A stretch of 39,347 nt of DNA from the NCBI GenBank assembly GCA_017516485.1, contig JAFXCH010000047.1:1-39347 (forward strand). The letters are read 5' to 3'. The position numbers and the translations under genes are program-made. The stretch is from Clostridia bacterium (GTDB lineage: Bacteria > Bacillota > Clostridia > Oscillospirales > Acutalibacteraceae). Each line of letters starts with the position of its first letter. Positions within the stretch are counted from its first letter, which is position 1. Positions 8,332 through 17,240 of the stretch are shown here, one piece after another. Below the pieces are notes generated by a model, which worked only from the letters and a program-made list of their open reading frames with translations, searched no databases and was not told the origin of the DNA.

Positions 8332-9762
8332 ATGAATTTATATACTCTTTTACAAGGTGCAGGTTACAGCACAGACGGTATTGCAGATGCCGAAGTGACG
8401 CTTGTAACCGAAGATTCACGCAAGGCAGAAAAGGGCAGCGTTTTTGTATGCGTTAAAGGTGCACGCTTTGACGGTCACGATGCAGCTGTTTCGGCTGTTG
8501 AATCAGGTGCTGTGCTCGTTGTGGCAGAGCGTGACACAGGTGCAAAAAATCAGTTAATAGTATCAGACACAAGAGAAGCGTTTTCGCTTCTCTCTGCGTC
8601 GTTTTTCGGCAACCCTGCCGAGAAACTTCGTCTTGTAGGTGTAACCGGTACAAACGGTAAAACAACAACCTGCTTTTTGCTCAAGTCAATTTTTGAATCG
8701 CTTGGCAAAAATACAGGTCTTGTAGGTACAGTTAAAAATATGGTAGGCGATGTTGAGTATCCCGCAAGGCTTACAACTCCCGACCCGTTTGAGCTCAATT
8801 CACTGTTTGCAAAGATGGTTGAAGCAGGCTGTGAATTCTGTGTTATGGAGGTTTCCTCTCAGGCACTTGCACAGCAGCGTGTCGCAGGTGTTCACTACGA
8901 AGTAGCTGCGTTTACTAACCTTACTCAGGACCATCTTGATTACCACGGTACATTTGAAAACTATATTGCTGCAAAGCATAAGCTTTTTGAAAACTGCGAT
9001 AAAGCGGTAGTCAATGCTGATGATGAAGCGTATAAATCTATGATTGAGGGCACATCATGCAGTGTGGCAACCTGTTCCGCTCTCAGAGACTCTGCGGATT
9101 ATTCTGCCAAGAATATTGAGCATAAACCCGGCGGTGTTTCGTATTTCCTTGTCGGCAGAGGTAAGCTCGAGCGCATAAAGATGCGTATTCCCGGCGGATT
9201 TACGGTTTACAATTCAATGACTGCAGCAGTGTGTGCAATTCAGCTCGGTCTGCCTTTTGCAGATGTAGCGGCGGCTCTTTCACAGGCTACCGGTGTACCC
9301 GGCAGAATTGAAGTTGTACCTACTGATACGGATTATACGGTTATTATCGACTACGCTCATTCACCGGACGGACTTCAGAATATTCTTGCTTCTCTGCGCA
9401 AAATCGCGCAGGCGAGAATAATTACCGTATTTGGTTGCGGTGGCGACAGAGACAGAACAAAGCGTCCGCTTATGGGCCAGATTGCCGCAGATATGTCCGA
9501 TTTTGTTGTTGTAACATCGGATAATCCCCGTACCGAAGATCCGGAAGCAATCGTAAATGAGGTTGCGGATGGCACAAAGAATGCAAAAGTTCCCGTAGTT
9601 ACGATTGTTGACAGAACTCAGGCTATTGAATTTGCACTGGGCGAAGCCAAGGCAGGCGATATTGTATTACTCGCGGGTAAAGGCCACGAAACCTATCAGA
9701 TAATAGGTACTGAAAAGATACATTACGACGAACGCGAAATAGTAAAAAATATACTCGGATAA
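8332..9762 (+). CDS. murE: UDP-N-acetylmuramoyl-L-alanyl-D-glutamate--2,6-diaminopimelate ligase
   Basis: A 476-residue cytoplasmic Mur ligase. The ATP-binding loop GVTGTNGKTTT lies near residues 102-112, and the central domain carries LTQDHLDYHGTFENY and the carbamylated-lysine region. The C-terminal domain has the signature SDNPRTEDP, whose DNPR marks enzymes adding meso-diaminopimelate rather than lysine, so the wall peptide is predicted to contain meso-DAP. The ATG at 8332 follows GAGGGAAGAAG. The gene is separated from the upstream PBP by the inverted-repeat element but is followed by murF after 23 bp, so it is probably part of the same transcript. Confidence 0.97.
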   Translation: MNLYTLLQGAGYSTDGIADAEVTLVTEDSRKAEKGSVFVCVKGARFDGHDAAVSAVESGAVLVVAERDTGAKNQLIVSDTREAFSLLSASFFGNPAEKLRLVGVTGTNGKTTTCFLLKSIFESLGKNTGLVGTVKNMVGDVEYPARLTTPDPFELNSLFAKMVEAGCEFCVMEVSSQALAQQRVAGVHYEVAAFTNLTQDHLDYHGTFENYIAAKHKLFENCDKAVVNADDEAYKSMIEGTSCSVATCSALRDSADYSAKNIEHKPGGVSYFLVGRGKLERIKMRIPGGFTVYNSMTAAVCAIQLGLPFADVAAALSQATGVPGRIEVVPTDTDYTVIIDYAHSPDGLQNILASLRKIAQARIITVFGCGGDRDRTKRPLMGQIAADMSDFVVVTSDNPRTEDPEAIVNEVADGTKNAKVPVVTIVDRTQAIEFALGEAKAGDIVLLAGKGHETYQIIGTEKIHYDEREIVKNILG

Positions 9763-9785
9763 ATTACCGAAAAGAGGGTTTGAGT

Positions 9786-11135
9786 ATGATACCTCTCAGA
9801 TTAAAAGAAATTAGTGCAGTGCTCGGTGCTGTCTGCAGTGAAGATAAGCAGATTCTCAGCATTTGTACCGATACAAGAAAAATTACGCAAGGCAGCCTTT
9901 TTGTTGCTCTTGTCGGTGAACGCTTTGACGGGCACGATTTTGTCGATGCAGCTTTTGAAAAAGGTGCTGTCGCGGCTGTATGCTCAAAGTCTGTTGATAC
10001 TGACGGTGAGATATTGACTGTAGAAAATACAGGTGTGGCTTTGCTTGAAATTGCTGCATATTATCGCTCGCTTTTTTCTATTCCTTTTGTAGGAATAACC
10101 GGCAGTGTGGGCAAAACTACAACTAAAGAAATGGTATATGCCGTTCTTTCCGAAAAATTCAATACACTGAAAAATGAAGGCAACCTCAATAACGAAATCG
10201 GCTTACCTACTACGGTCTTCCGACTTGACAGCGATTATGAGGCGGCAATACTTGAAATGGGTATGAGTGCCTTCGGTGAAATATCAAGGCTTGCAAAGGT
10301 TGCACAGCCCCATGTTGGTATTATTACAAAAATCGGTGTTTCTCATATCGAACATCTTGGTTCGCGTGAAGGTATACTCAAGGCAAAGCTTGAGATCTTG
10401 GACGGCCTCAAGCCCAATGCTCCGCTTATTGTAAACGGTGATGATGATTTGCTCAGTACCGTTGTTCTTGATGACAGGAAGGTTATTACCTTCGGTATTG
10501 AGAATGAGAAGTGCGATTACAGAGCGGTTAATATCGAGCAGTCGGGTTATAATACTTGTTTTACCGTTGTGTATGACGGCGGCGAACAGGATGTTACTAT
10601 TCCGACTGTCGGTACTCATAATGTGTATAATGCACTTTCTGCTTTTGCGGCAGGTATGTATCTTGGGGTCACTTCCGAAAGTGCTGCACTCGGCCTTTCA
10701 AAGTATGTAACGTCAGGTATGCGTCAGAACGTGCGTGAAATAAACGGTATTACTGTAATTGAAGATTGCTACAACGCAAGTCCTGATTCGGTGCGTGCCG
10801 CTGCAGAAGTGCTCAGCACCATGAAGGCAAATACAAAGGCTCTTGTTTTTGGTGATATGCTTGAGCTTGGTGAAATATCCGAGCAGGCTCACCGTGAGGT
10901 TGGTGCACTTGTTGCCTCAAAGGGTATTGACAGGTTTTATACTTACGGTGAAATGGCTTCTCTTGCTGCCAAGGCTGCAGAAGAAAACGGAATGAAATTT
11001 GTAAAAGCATTTGATGATAAAGCTGCACTTGCCCAACAGCTTAAAGCTGACCTCAATGAAGGCGATGCAGTGCTCTTTAAGGCAAGCAGAGGAATGAAGC
11101 TGGAGGAAGTTATAAGTATTTTTGCTGAAAGGTAA
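9786..11135 (+). CDS. murF: UDP-N-acetylmuramoyl-tripeptide--D-alanyl-D-alanine ligase
   Basis: A 449-residue Mur ligase that adds D-Ala-D-Ala to UDP-MurNAc-tripeptide. Visible family features are the N-terminal uridine-binding domain (SLFVALVGERFDGHDFV), the P-loop GITGSVGKTTTKEM, the NNEIGLPTTV block, MGMSAFGEI, and the C-terminal NASPDSVRAA and FGDMLELGE motifs typical of MurF. Start choice: AGAGGG ends at 9778, so ATG 9786 (7-nt spacing) is preferred over an in-frame TTG at 9780 only one base away. It sits between murE and mraY, its standard position. No anomaly is visible. Confidence 0.97.
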   Translation: MIPLRLKEISAVLGAVCSEDKQILSICTDTRKITQGSLFVALVGERFDGHDFVDAAFEKGAVAAVCSKSVDTDGEILTVENTGVALLEIAAYYRSLFSIPFVGITGSVGKTTTKEMVYAVLSEKFNTLKNEGNLNNEIGLPTTVFRLDSDYEAAILEMGMSAFGEISRLAKVAQPHVGIITKIGVSHIEHLGSREGILKAKLEILDGLKPNAPLIVNGDDDLLSTVVLDDRKVITFGIENEKCDYRAVNIEQSGYNTCFTVVYDGGEQDVTIPTVGTHNVYNALSAFAAGMYLGVTSESAALGLSKYVTSGMRQNVREINGITVIEDCYNASPDSVRAAAEVLSTMKANTKALVFGDMLELGEISEQAHREVGALVASKGIDRFYTYGEMASLAAKAAEENGMKFVKAFDDKAALAQQLKADLNEGDAVLFKASRGMKLEEVISIFAER

Positions 11136-11163
11136 GGTGCTTTGAATAAACACATATCTTGCT

Positions 11164-12168
11164 TTGGGGCTTGCTGTACTGATTGCTTTCGGTGTAACAG
11201 CGTTGCTTGGCTTGGTTATGGTGCCGTGGCTCCGCAAATTGAAATTCGGTCAGACGATTCTTGAATACGGACCCAAATGGCATTCGGGTAAGCAGGGTAC
11301 TCCGACTATGGGCGGTCTGATGTTCATTATCGGCATTTTTGCTTCCGTTGCAGTTGTGTTTTTAACCGATAAATTTATGGGCGGCGATATTATTACGGGC
11401 GGTAATCTTGTGCGTTCCGCTATGTATTCAAAGCTCTTTGCAGGTCTGGTTATGGCACTTTCACTCGGGCTTGTCGGCTTTTTTGACGATTATATCAAGG
11501 TTGTTAAAAAGCGTAACCTCGGTCTTACCATAAGGCAGAAAACGCTTATGCAGCTTCTTATTATAATAGCTTATCTCGGCAGTCTTAAACTGTCGAACTG
11601 TTCGTTTATGTATATTCCTTTTTACGGCTCTACGGGCGATCTCGGAATATTTTTCTTCCTTTTCGGTATTGTGCTTATCTACGGTGCGACAAATGCTGTC
11701 AATTTCACGGACGGCATTGACGGACTTTGTTCATCGGTTACGCTTACAACCGCAGTATCACTTATTGTAATTGCTTTTATGCGCAATAATCTCGGTGCAA
11801 GCGTTGTTGCGGCAGCACTTGCAGGTGCTTGTGCCGGCTTTCTTGTATGGAACTGGAATCCTGCTAAAGTATTTATGGGCGATACGGGTTCAATGTTCCT
11901 TGGAGGTATAGTGGTTGCACTCGCTTACGCGGTTGACTGTCCTCTTATACTTTTGCCCGTCGGTATAATTTATTTTATTGAAGGCCTTTCTGATGTGTTG
12001 CAAATAGGGTACTTCAAACTAACACACGGTAAGCGTATATTTAAAATGGCACCTATCCACCATCATTTTGAAATGAGCGGGTGGAAAGAAAAGAAAATAG
12101 TTATTGTTTTTTCGTTAGTGAATCTGATTGGCTGTGCTGTAGGTATAGCGTTAATAAAATTTGGTTGA
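11164..12168 (+). CDS. mraY: Phospho-N-acetylmuramoyl-pentapeptide transferase MraY
   Basis: A multi-pass membrane enzyme that transfers phospho-MurNAc-pentapeptide to undecaprenyl phosphate to form lipid I. Family motifs seen: KFGQTILEYGPKWHSGKQGTPTMGG near the N-terminus (family-typical), FFDDYIKVVKKRNLGL, NAVNFTDGIDGL with the catalytic aspartates, and PIHHHFEMSGWKE near the C-terminus. From TTG 11164 the protein has 334 residues but lacks about six residues of the first helix and has no ribosome site at proper distance. In the same frame ATA 11146 lies 8 nt after AAGGT and would give INTYLALGLAVL, restoring the usual length (340). The true start is therefore uncertain. Confidence 0.95.
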   Translation: MGLAVLIAFGVTALLGLVMVPWLRKLKFGQTILEYGPKWHSGKQGTPTMGGLMFIIGIFASVAVVFLTDKFMGGDIITGGNLVRSAMYSKLFAGLVMALSLGLVGFFDDYIKVVKKRNLGLTIRQKTLMQLLIIIAYLGSLKLSNCSFMYIPFYGSTGDLGIFFFLFGIVLIYGATNAVNFTDGIDGLCSSVTLTTAVSLIVIAFMRNNLGASVVAAALAGACAGFLVWNWNPAKVFMGDTGSMFLGGIVVALAYAVDCPLILLPVGIIYFIEGLSDVLQIGYFKLTHGKRIFKMAPIHHHFEMSGWKEKKIVIVFSLVNLIGCAVGIALIKFG

Positions 12169-12196
12169 AATAATTTAAAGAAAGGGGTGGCTTAAC

Positions 12197-13441
12197 TTGA
12201 GCGATTCATCAACAGTAAAAACCGGTAGAATTGCAGGCAGTAAGCTTGCTCAAAGAATTATGAGTAAAAAATATTGGGCAAAAGGTAATGTGGATATAGT
12301 CTTTTTGCTGGTTGTACTTCTTCTTGTTGCAGTCGGTACGGTTATGATGGCATCGGCAGGTTACTCTATTGCCCTCCATAAAAAAGAAAACAGCTATGAC
12401 TATGTCATATCACAGATAATTGCAATTGCAGTCGGTATTGTTGCAATGCTCATTATTTCAAGAATAAATTACAACTATTACAGACGCTTTGTGCTTCTCG
12501 GTGTTGGTCTGTCTTTTGTTCTTTTGTGTGCCGCTCTGGTTTATGCGAAGATTAAAGAAGGTCAGAATCCAGAGGGCGGTGAAGAATTCGGACGCTGGAT
12601 ACCCTTGCCTATACCCGGTATGCGACAGTTTCAGCCGTCTGAAATAGCTAAGATAGGTCTGGTTGCTTTTTATGCTTGGGGATGCGAAAAGTATCAATCC
12701 CAAATTATGAGCAAGGACAAAAAAGTTGCAGTAAAAACAGCAATCATTTTCGGCTCAATCGGCGTAATTTTTACTTTGCTTGTTTTCCTTGAACATCATC
12801 TTTCCGGTGCAATACTCTTTGCAATGCTTACAATTGCCATGCTTTATCTTGGCGGATTTAATAAATGGTGGTTCGTTGCATTTATTTCAATAATTGCAGT
12901 GTTTGTAATAATATTTGTTTCCGATCCGGGCTTCCTCGGCATTCTCGATGAGTATCAGCAGGAGAGAATTATTGCGTGGAAAGATAAGGACTTTGACCCT
13001 ACCGGTGCTCGATGGCAGATTAACAATTCTCTGTATGCTATAGGATCAGGCGGACTTTTCGGTCAGGGTCTCGGTGATTCAAAGATGAAGCATCTTTATG
13101 TTTCAGAGGCACAGAGCGACTTTATATTTGCTATTGTTTGCGAAGAGCTTGGCTTTATAGGTGCGGCATTCATTCTTATGCTTTTCTGCTACCTTATCTA
13201 CCGCGGCTACAAAATTGCCATGCGTTGCAATTCAAAATTCGGCACGCTTCTCGTGCTCGGTATAATGGCGCATATCGGTTTGCAGACTGTATTCAATGTA
13301 TTCGTTGTAACAGACTTCTTCCCGAATACGGGTATCGGCTTGCCGTTCTTCAGTGCAGGCGGTACGTCGATGTTGTTCTTGCTGTGTGAAATGGGCATGG
13401 TGCTGTCTGTGTCGCGCCAGTCAAATATGATAAAGGAATAG
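12197..13441 (+). CDS. ftsW: SEDS-family lipid II polymerase FtsW
   Basis: A 414-residue polytopic membrane protein of the SEDS family, which polymerises lipid II into septal glycan together with a class B PBP. Family landmarks are VGTVMMASAGYSIA in the first helix, PSEIAKIGLVAFYA, the LLVFLEHHLSGAIL segment, GSGGLFGQGLGDSKMKHLYVSEAQSDFIFAIVCEELGF-type loop (spanning about residues 280-320), and PFFSAGGTSMLFLLCEMG near the end. Translation begins at TTG 12197 with AAAGGGGTGG upstream. In many Firmicutes murD lies between mraY and this gene; here it is absent. murG follows after 10 bp. Confidence 0.95.
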   Translation: MSDSSTVKTGRIAGSKLAQRIMSKKYWAKGNVDIVFLLVVLLLVAVGTVMMASAGYSIALHKKENSYDYVISQIIAIAVGIVAMLIISRINYNYYRRFVLLGVGLSFVLLCAALVYAKIKEGQNPEGGEEFGRWIPLPIPGMRQFQPSEIAKIGLVAFYAWGCEKYQSQIMSKDKKVAVKTAIIFGSIGVIFTLLVFLEHHLSGAILFAMLTIAMLYLGGFNKWWFVAFISIIAVFVIIFVSDPGFLGILDEYQQERIIAWKDKDFDPTGARWQINNSLYAIGSGGLFGQGLGDSKMKHLYVSEAQSDFIFAIVCEELGFIGAAFILMLFCYLIYRGYKIAMRCNSKFGTLLVLGIMAHIGLQTVFNVFVVTDFFPNTGIGLPFFSAGGTSMLFLLCEMGMVLSVSRQSNMIKE

Positions 13442-13451
13442 GTGAGTGCTT

Positions 13452-14576
13452 ATGCTTAACGGAAAGAATATTATCTTTGCCGCAGGTGGTACAGGCGGTC
13501 ATATAAATCCTGCACTTGCAGTTGCAGGTGAAATACGCAAACAGTATCCGCAGGCGAATATCCTCTTTATCGGTACTGCCGAGAAAATGGAAGCACGCCT
13601 TGTGCCTGCAGCAGGCTTTGCTTTTAAAACAATACAAATCAGCGGATTTAACCGTGTTCTCAATCTCAACGGTATAAAGCAGAATATCAAAACTCTCAGT
13701 TATCTTCTTAAGTCCTCTTCACAGGCAAAGAAGATTATAAAAGAGTTTAATGCAGATGTTGTTATCGGCTTTGGCGGATATGTAAGCGGTCCCGTTGTAC
13801 GCGCTGCTGCAAAACTCGGTATACCTACTGCAATTCACGAGCAGAACGCATTTCCCGGTATGACAAATAAAACTCTTGCAAAAATGGTTGATGCCGTTAT
13901 GCTTACCGAGGAGAGCGTTGCACAGTATATGCAGCCGAAGAATCCTCCCGTTGTAACCGGTCTTCCCGTAAGAGGGGAATTGCTTGAAACTGACAGAGAT
14001 ATCGCAAGAGCAGAGCTTGGTCTTGACGATAAGCCGCTTGTTCTTTCAATGGGCGGCAGTCTTGGCGCAAGAGCAATCAATGACTCGATGCTTGACGTTA
14101 TAGCTAACCTCACACAGAAAAATGATTGCTGGTTTATGCACGCTACGGGTAAGGATTGCAAGGATTTCCCTGAAAGACTTGCTGAAAAGGGTGCAGATCT
14201 TAATAATAAACATATTATTATCAGAGATTATATTGACGATATGCACCGTTGCCTTGCTGCTGCAGACCTTGTAATCTGCCGTGCCGGTGCAAGTTCACTT
14301 TGCGAATTCCAGGTTATGGGTAAGCCTTCAATTCTGATTCCTTATCCTTTTGCAACGGAGAATCATCAGTATCATAACGCAAAGGCTCTTGCTGACAAGG
14401 GTGCGGCGATACTTATTGAAGAAAAAGACCTTACATCTGCTGTGCTTATGCAGCATATAGATACCTTGATTAAAAATCCCGGCAAGCTCACCGAAATGGG
14501 TGCTGCCGCTAAACAGATGGCTGTTACCGATGCTACCGAGAGAATAGTAAAGGTGATTGAAAATATTGTAAAGTAA
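13452..14576 (+). CDS. murG: UDP-GlcNAc:lipid I N-acetylglucosaminyltransferase MurG
   Basis: A 374-residue peripheral membrane glycosyltransferase (GT28) that converts lipid I to lipid II. The first glycine-rich loop FAAGGTGGHINPALAVA is near the N-terminus, followed by FGGYVSGPVVRAA, HEQNAFPGMTNK, the second loop GGSLGARAIN, and the UDP-GlcNAc-binding RAGASSLCEF and PYPFATENHQYHNA segments. Start choice: the ribosome site AGGTGAG lies at 13440-13446, favouring ATG 13452 over an in-frame GTG at 13446 that overlaps that site. The gene follows ftsW by 10 bp and is followed by a structured 60-bp gap before murA. Confidence 0.97.
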   Translation: MLNGKNIIFAAGGTGGHINPALAVAGEIRKQYPQANILFIGTAEKMEARLVPAAGFAFKTIQISGFNRVLNLNGIKQNIKTLSYLLKSSSQAKKIIKEFNADVVIGFGGYVSGPVVRAAAKLGIPTAIHEQNAFPGMTNKTLAKMVDAVMLTEESVAQYMQPKNPPVVTGLPVRGELLETDRDIARAELGLDDKPLVLSMGGSLGARAINDSMLDVIANLTQKNDCWFMHATGKDCKDFPERLAEKGADLNNKHIIIRDYIDDMHRCLAAADLVICRAGASSLCEFQVMGKPSILIPYPFATENHQYHNAKALADKGAAILIEEKDLTSAVLMQHIDTLIKNPGKLTEMGAAAKQMAVTDATERIVKVIENIVK

Positions 14577-14583
14577 CTTTAAA

Positions 14584-14633
14584 TACACCTGCAGCATAAT
14601 ATGGCTTATGTCATTATGCTTTAGCGGGGTGTA
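14584..14633 (+). promoter_or_regulatory. Long hairpin covering the murA ribosome-binding site
   Basis: TACACC (14584-14589) and AGCATAAT (14593-14600) can pair with ATTATGCT (14613-14620) and GGTGTA (14628-14633), giving an interrupted 14-bp stem around a 12-nt loop. The right arm contains the GGGGTG that serves as ribosome site for the ATG at 14637, so the folded form would hide it. There is no T-tract. This is a candidate translational control element between murG and murA; it could also be only an mRNA-stability hairpin. Confidence 0.5.
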
Positions 14634-14636
14634 AAA

Positions 14637-15893
14637 ATGGCTTGCTTTGTTATAAACGGTCAGAATAAAATTGAAGGCGAAATGACGGTGCAAGGCGCTA
14701 AAAACGGTGCCCTTCCGCTTCTTGCGGCATCCGTGCTTGTCCGTGGAAAAACTGTGCTTTCGGGTTGTCCGCAGCTTACTGATATAACTGCAGCGGCAAA
14801 TATACTTACATATCTCGGATGCAAAGTTTCGGCTTGCGGTGATGTTATGAGTATAGATTCTGAATCCGCTTCCGGTTTTGCCGTTACGGATTCTCTTATG
14901 CACGAAATGCGCTCGTCAATCGTCTTTCTTGGTGCGCTTTTGGGAAGATTCGGAAAAGCCGAACTTACTGCACCGGGCGGATGTGAAATAGGTTTGCGGC
15001 CTATCGATCTTCATCTTGATGCTATGCGTACACTCGGTGCTGTTATTGACGAAACCGGCGGCCGACTTATCTGTTCTTGTCCCGATGGCCTTAAAGGTGC
15101 AAGGATCACGCTTTCGTTCCCGAGCGTAGGTGCAACTGAAAATATTCTGCTGGCAGCTTGTACGGCAAAAGGTGAAACTATTATAGTGAATGCAGCCCGA
15201 GAGCCGGAGATTAAAGAACTTGCCGGTTTTCTCAACAGCTGTGGTGCGGATATCAAAGGTGCAGGCGAGAGTATTATACGTATCAATGGCGTAAAAAAAC
15301 TTACGGCGTGCGAGCACCGTATAGGTCAGGACAGAATTGCGGCTGTTACTTATATGGCTGCCGCAGCAGTTACCGGTGGAAGTATAAGGCTGCATTTTAA
15401 AAATTCCGAAATGCTGATGCCTGTTGCAGAGCCTTTTGAAAAATCGGGTTGCCGTATTATTCAGGATGAAAATGGAGTATGGCTTAAAGCTCCCGAAAGA
15501 CTTAAAAAACTGGGAATGATAAGAACAATGCCGTATCCGGGCTTTCCTACGGATTCCCAAGCAGACCTCGCGGTTATGGCGAGTGTTGCGCGAGGTACGA
15601 GCACTGTTGTTGAAAATATATTCGAAAACAGATTCAAATATGTCGGCGAGTTGAGAAGAATGGGTGCGCAGATACGTACCGAAAATCGGGTCGCCGTAAT
15701 AGAAGGTGTCCGTAAACTTAACGGTGCAAAGGTTGTTTCTCATGACCTGAGAGGCGGTAGTGCACTTGTTGTTGCAGCACTGTGTGCAGAAGGTACTACT
15801 ATTGTTTACGGTATTCATCATATCGATAGGGGTTATGAAAAAATAGAGACACAGCTCAATGGATTGGGAGCGGAAATATTCAGGAAGGAGTAA
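14637..15893 (+). CDS. murA: UDP-N-acetylglucosamine 1-carboxyvinyltransferase
   Basis: A 418-residue EPSP-synthase-fold enzyme that transfers enolpyruvate to UDP-GlcNAc, the first committed step of peptidoglycan precursor synthesis. AKNGALPLLAAS (with the conserved Lys-Asn pair) lies near residues 21-32, and the fosfomycin-reactive catalytic cysteine is present at residue 116 in GGCEIGLRPIDLH. PYPGFPTDSQADL and RFKYVGELRRMGA, both family blocks, follow. The gene lies inside the dcw cluster, between murG and ftsQ; many Firmicutes keep murB here instead. Its stop overlaps the ribosome-site region of ftsQ, starting 4 bp later, so the two are likely translationally coupled. A second murA elsewhere is common in Firmicutes and cannot be judged here. 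Confidence 0.97.
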   Translation: MACFVINGQNKIEGEMTVQGAKNGALPLLAASVLVRGKTVLSGCPQLTDITAAANILTYLGCKVSACGDVMSIDSESASGFAVTDSLMHEMRSSIVFLGALLGRFGKAELTAPGGCEIGLRPIDLHLDAMRTLGAVIDETGGRLICSCPDGLKGARITLSFPSVGATENILLAACTAKGETIIVNAAREPEIKELAGFLNSCGADIKGAGESIIRINGVKKLTACEHRIGQDRIAAVTYMAAAAVTGGSIRLHFKNSEMLMPVAEPFEKSGCRIIQDENGVWLKAPERLKKLGMIRTMPYPGFPTDSQADLAVMASVARGTSTVVENIFENRFKYVGELRRMGAQIRTENRVAVIEGVRKLNGAKVVSHDLRGGSALVVAALCAEGTTIVYGIHHIDRGYEKIETQLNGLGAEIFRKE

Positions 15894-15897
15894 AGAA

Positions 15898-17127
15898 ATG
15901 GATGAGAATAACGATAAATTTATAATCGGAGACAATACGGACGGATATCGTCGCAGTACGGTGGATTATGATCTTGATCTGTTTGCAGAACGTAAAAAGC
16001 CAACAGAGGAAACCAAAACAGAGACACCGACAAAAAAGCCTGCACGAGGACAGGGTAAACCTCAGCAGACTGTTAAAAAAGCCGGTTCAAAGACTCCCAG
16101 CTTTTTTGCGAGAAAACCGTCGCAGCCGGTCCCTGAAAAAAAGGGACCGACCGTTAAAAGACACGGAAAGCCGCCTGTTTTAAAAGATGCAAGAAAAATA
16201 CGTCAGGAAACTCCTGCTGAAGAACGCTCGCTTTCCGAAAATGAGCGCCGCAGACTTCATGCTGAGCAACGCCGTGTACAGCGTCGCCATAAGCTGATGA
16301 TGCAATATATTGCAATAGGTGTTGCCGTTATCGGTGTTATGGTTGCACTGTCGCTTACCGTATTTTTCAAGATTGATAAAATAGAGATTATAGGTAAATC
16401 ACCGTATACCGATAAGGAAATAATTGCTGCAAGCGGTATCGATTATAATGAAAATATTATTATGTGCGATGCCAAGGGTGTCAGCGAAAAGCTTGCTAAA
16501 TCACTGCCCCATATCGGCAGTGCAACGGTTAAACGTTCACTCAACGGTAAGGTTACTATTACCGTTACGGTAACTCCGGGTCGCTATTCATTTATAAACG
16601 GTGATAAAGCGGTTGTCATAAATGCCGAGGGCAAGGTGCTCGGGCAGGTGAGTGCCGAAGAAGGTAAAGAGTTTGCAGTTGTACACGGTGTTACGGCTGT
16701 TAAAGCTACACCCGGTGAATTGGTGGAGCTTAATGATAAGGGTGCTTTTGAATTACTTAAATCAATCGGCGCTCAATTAAATAAAGCAGGAATAGATAAA
16801 ATTACTGAGATTGATATTACCGATGTTTACGATATAAGCTGTGTTTATGACGGCAGAATAACTATTCTGATTGGCAGTATGGGTTCTGCTGAGCGTAAAC
16901 TTGCACTTGCGGCAGAGGTAATAAAACGTCAGAATCAGGATAATCCGGGAGTGTACGGCAGAATTGATCTTGATTCCGTAGAGGGAAAGGCATTCTTTAA
17001 GCCGCTTGAAAAGCCGACGGAAACAGTGCCTTCGGAAGATTCATCCGTACCTGATGCGGATGGTTCTTCGGCCGAAAGTAAACCGGCGGAAAATGCTACG
17101 GAGAAAGCTACGGAAAAGACGGAATAA
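15898..17127 (+). CDS. ftsQ: Cell-division protein FtsQ/DivIB with POTRA domain
   Basis: A 409-residue bitopic membrane protein. A long basic, disordered cytoplasmic tail (~135 residues) starts with VDYDLDLFAERKK. One transmembrane helix follows (about residues 137-158, YIAIGVAVIGVMVALSLTVFF core), then an extracellular POTRA domain (FKIDKIEIIGKSPYTDKEII) and the beta domain. It ends in an acidic Ser/Glu/Pro-rich tail (TETVPSEDSSVPD...). FtsQ/DivIB recruits and regulates the FtsWI synthase with FtsL and FtsB/DivIC. ATG 15898 follows AAGGAG by 7 nt; an earlier in-frame codon at 15859 lies within murA and is rejected. The unusually long N-tail shares the Y-x-LDLFA motif with the FtsL homologue. 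Confidence 0.9.
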   Translation: MDENNDKFIIGDNTDGYRRSTVDYDLDLFAERKKPTEETKTETPTKKPARGQGKPQQTVKKAGSKTPSFFARKPSQPVPEKKGPTVKRHGKPPVLKDARKIRQETPAEERSLSENERRRLHAEQRRVQRRHKLMMQYIAIGVAVIGVMVALSLTVFFKIDKIEIIGKSPYTDKEIIAASGIDYNENIIMCDAKGVSEKLAKSLPHIGSATVKRSLNGKVTITVTVTPGRYSFINGDKAVVINAEGKVLGQVSAEEGKEFAVVHGVTAVKATPGELVELNDKGAFELLKSIGAQLNKAGIDKITEIDITDVYDISCVYDGRITILIGSMGSAERKLALAAEVIKRQNQDNPGVYGRIDLDSVEGKAFFKPLEKPTETVPSEDSSVPDADGSSAESKPAENATEKATEKTE

Positions 17128-17144
17128 TTTTTTAAAAAATACTA

Positions 17145-17173
17145 TTGTCTTTTTTTGTAATATGTGATAGACT
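17145..17173 (+). promoter_or_regulatory. Possible promoter ahead of ftsZ
   Basis: TTGTCT (17145-17150) and TAGACT (17168-17173) are 17 nt apart and the -10 has an upstream TGA (extended -10). The 113-bp gap between ftsQ and ftsZ is AT-rich and otherwise empty. ftsZ codon use is more biased than that of its upstream neighbours, which fits extra transcription from an internal promoter. Both boxes match consensus only 4 of 6. Confidence 0.4.
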
Positions 17174-17240
17174 TACAATAACTGTATATGTCTAATTGAC
17201 TGCTTAATATAAATTTTGATTATTTGGGAGGTATCAGGAT

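Noticed and set aside
14916-15935. A 339-codon minus-strand frame
   Set aside because: It lies wholly opposite murA and the start of ftsQ; composition mirrors the antisense of a real gene and there is no ribosome site or family motif.
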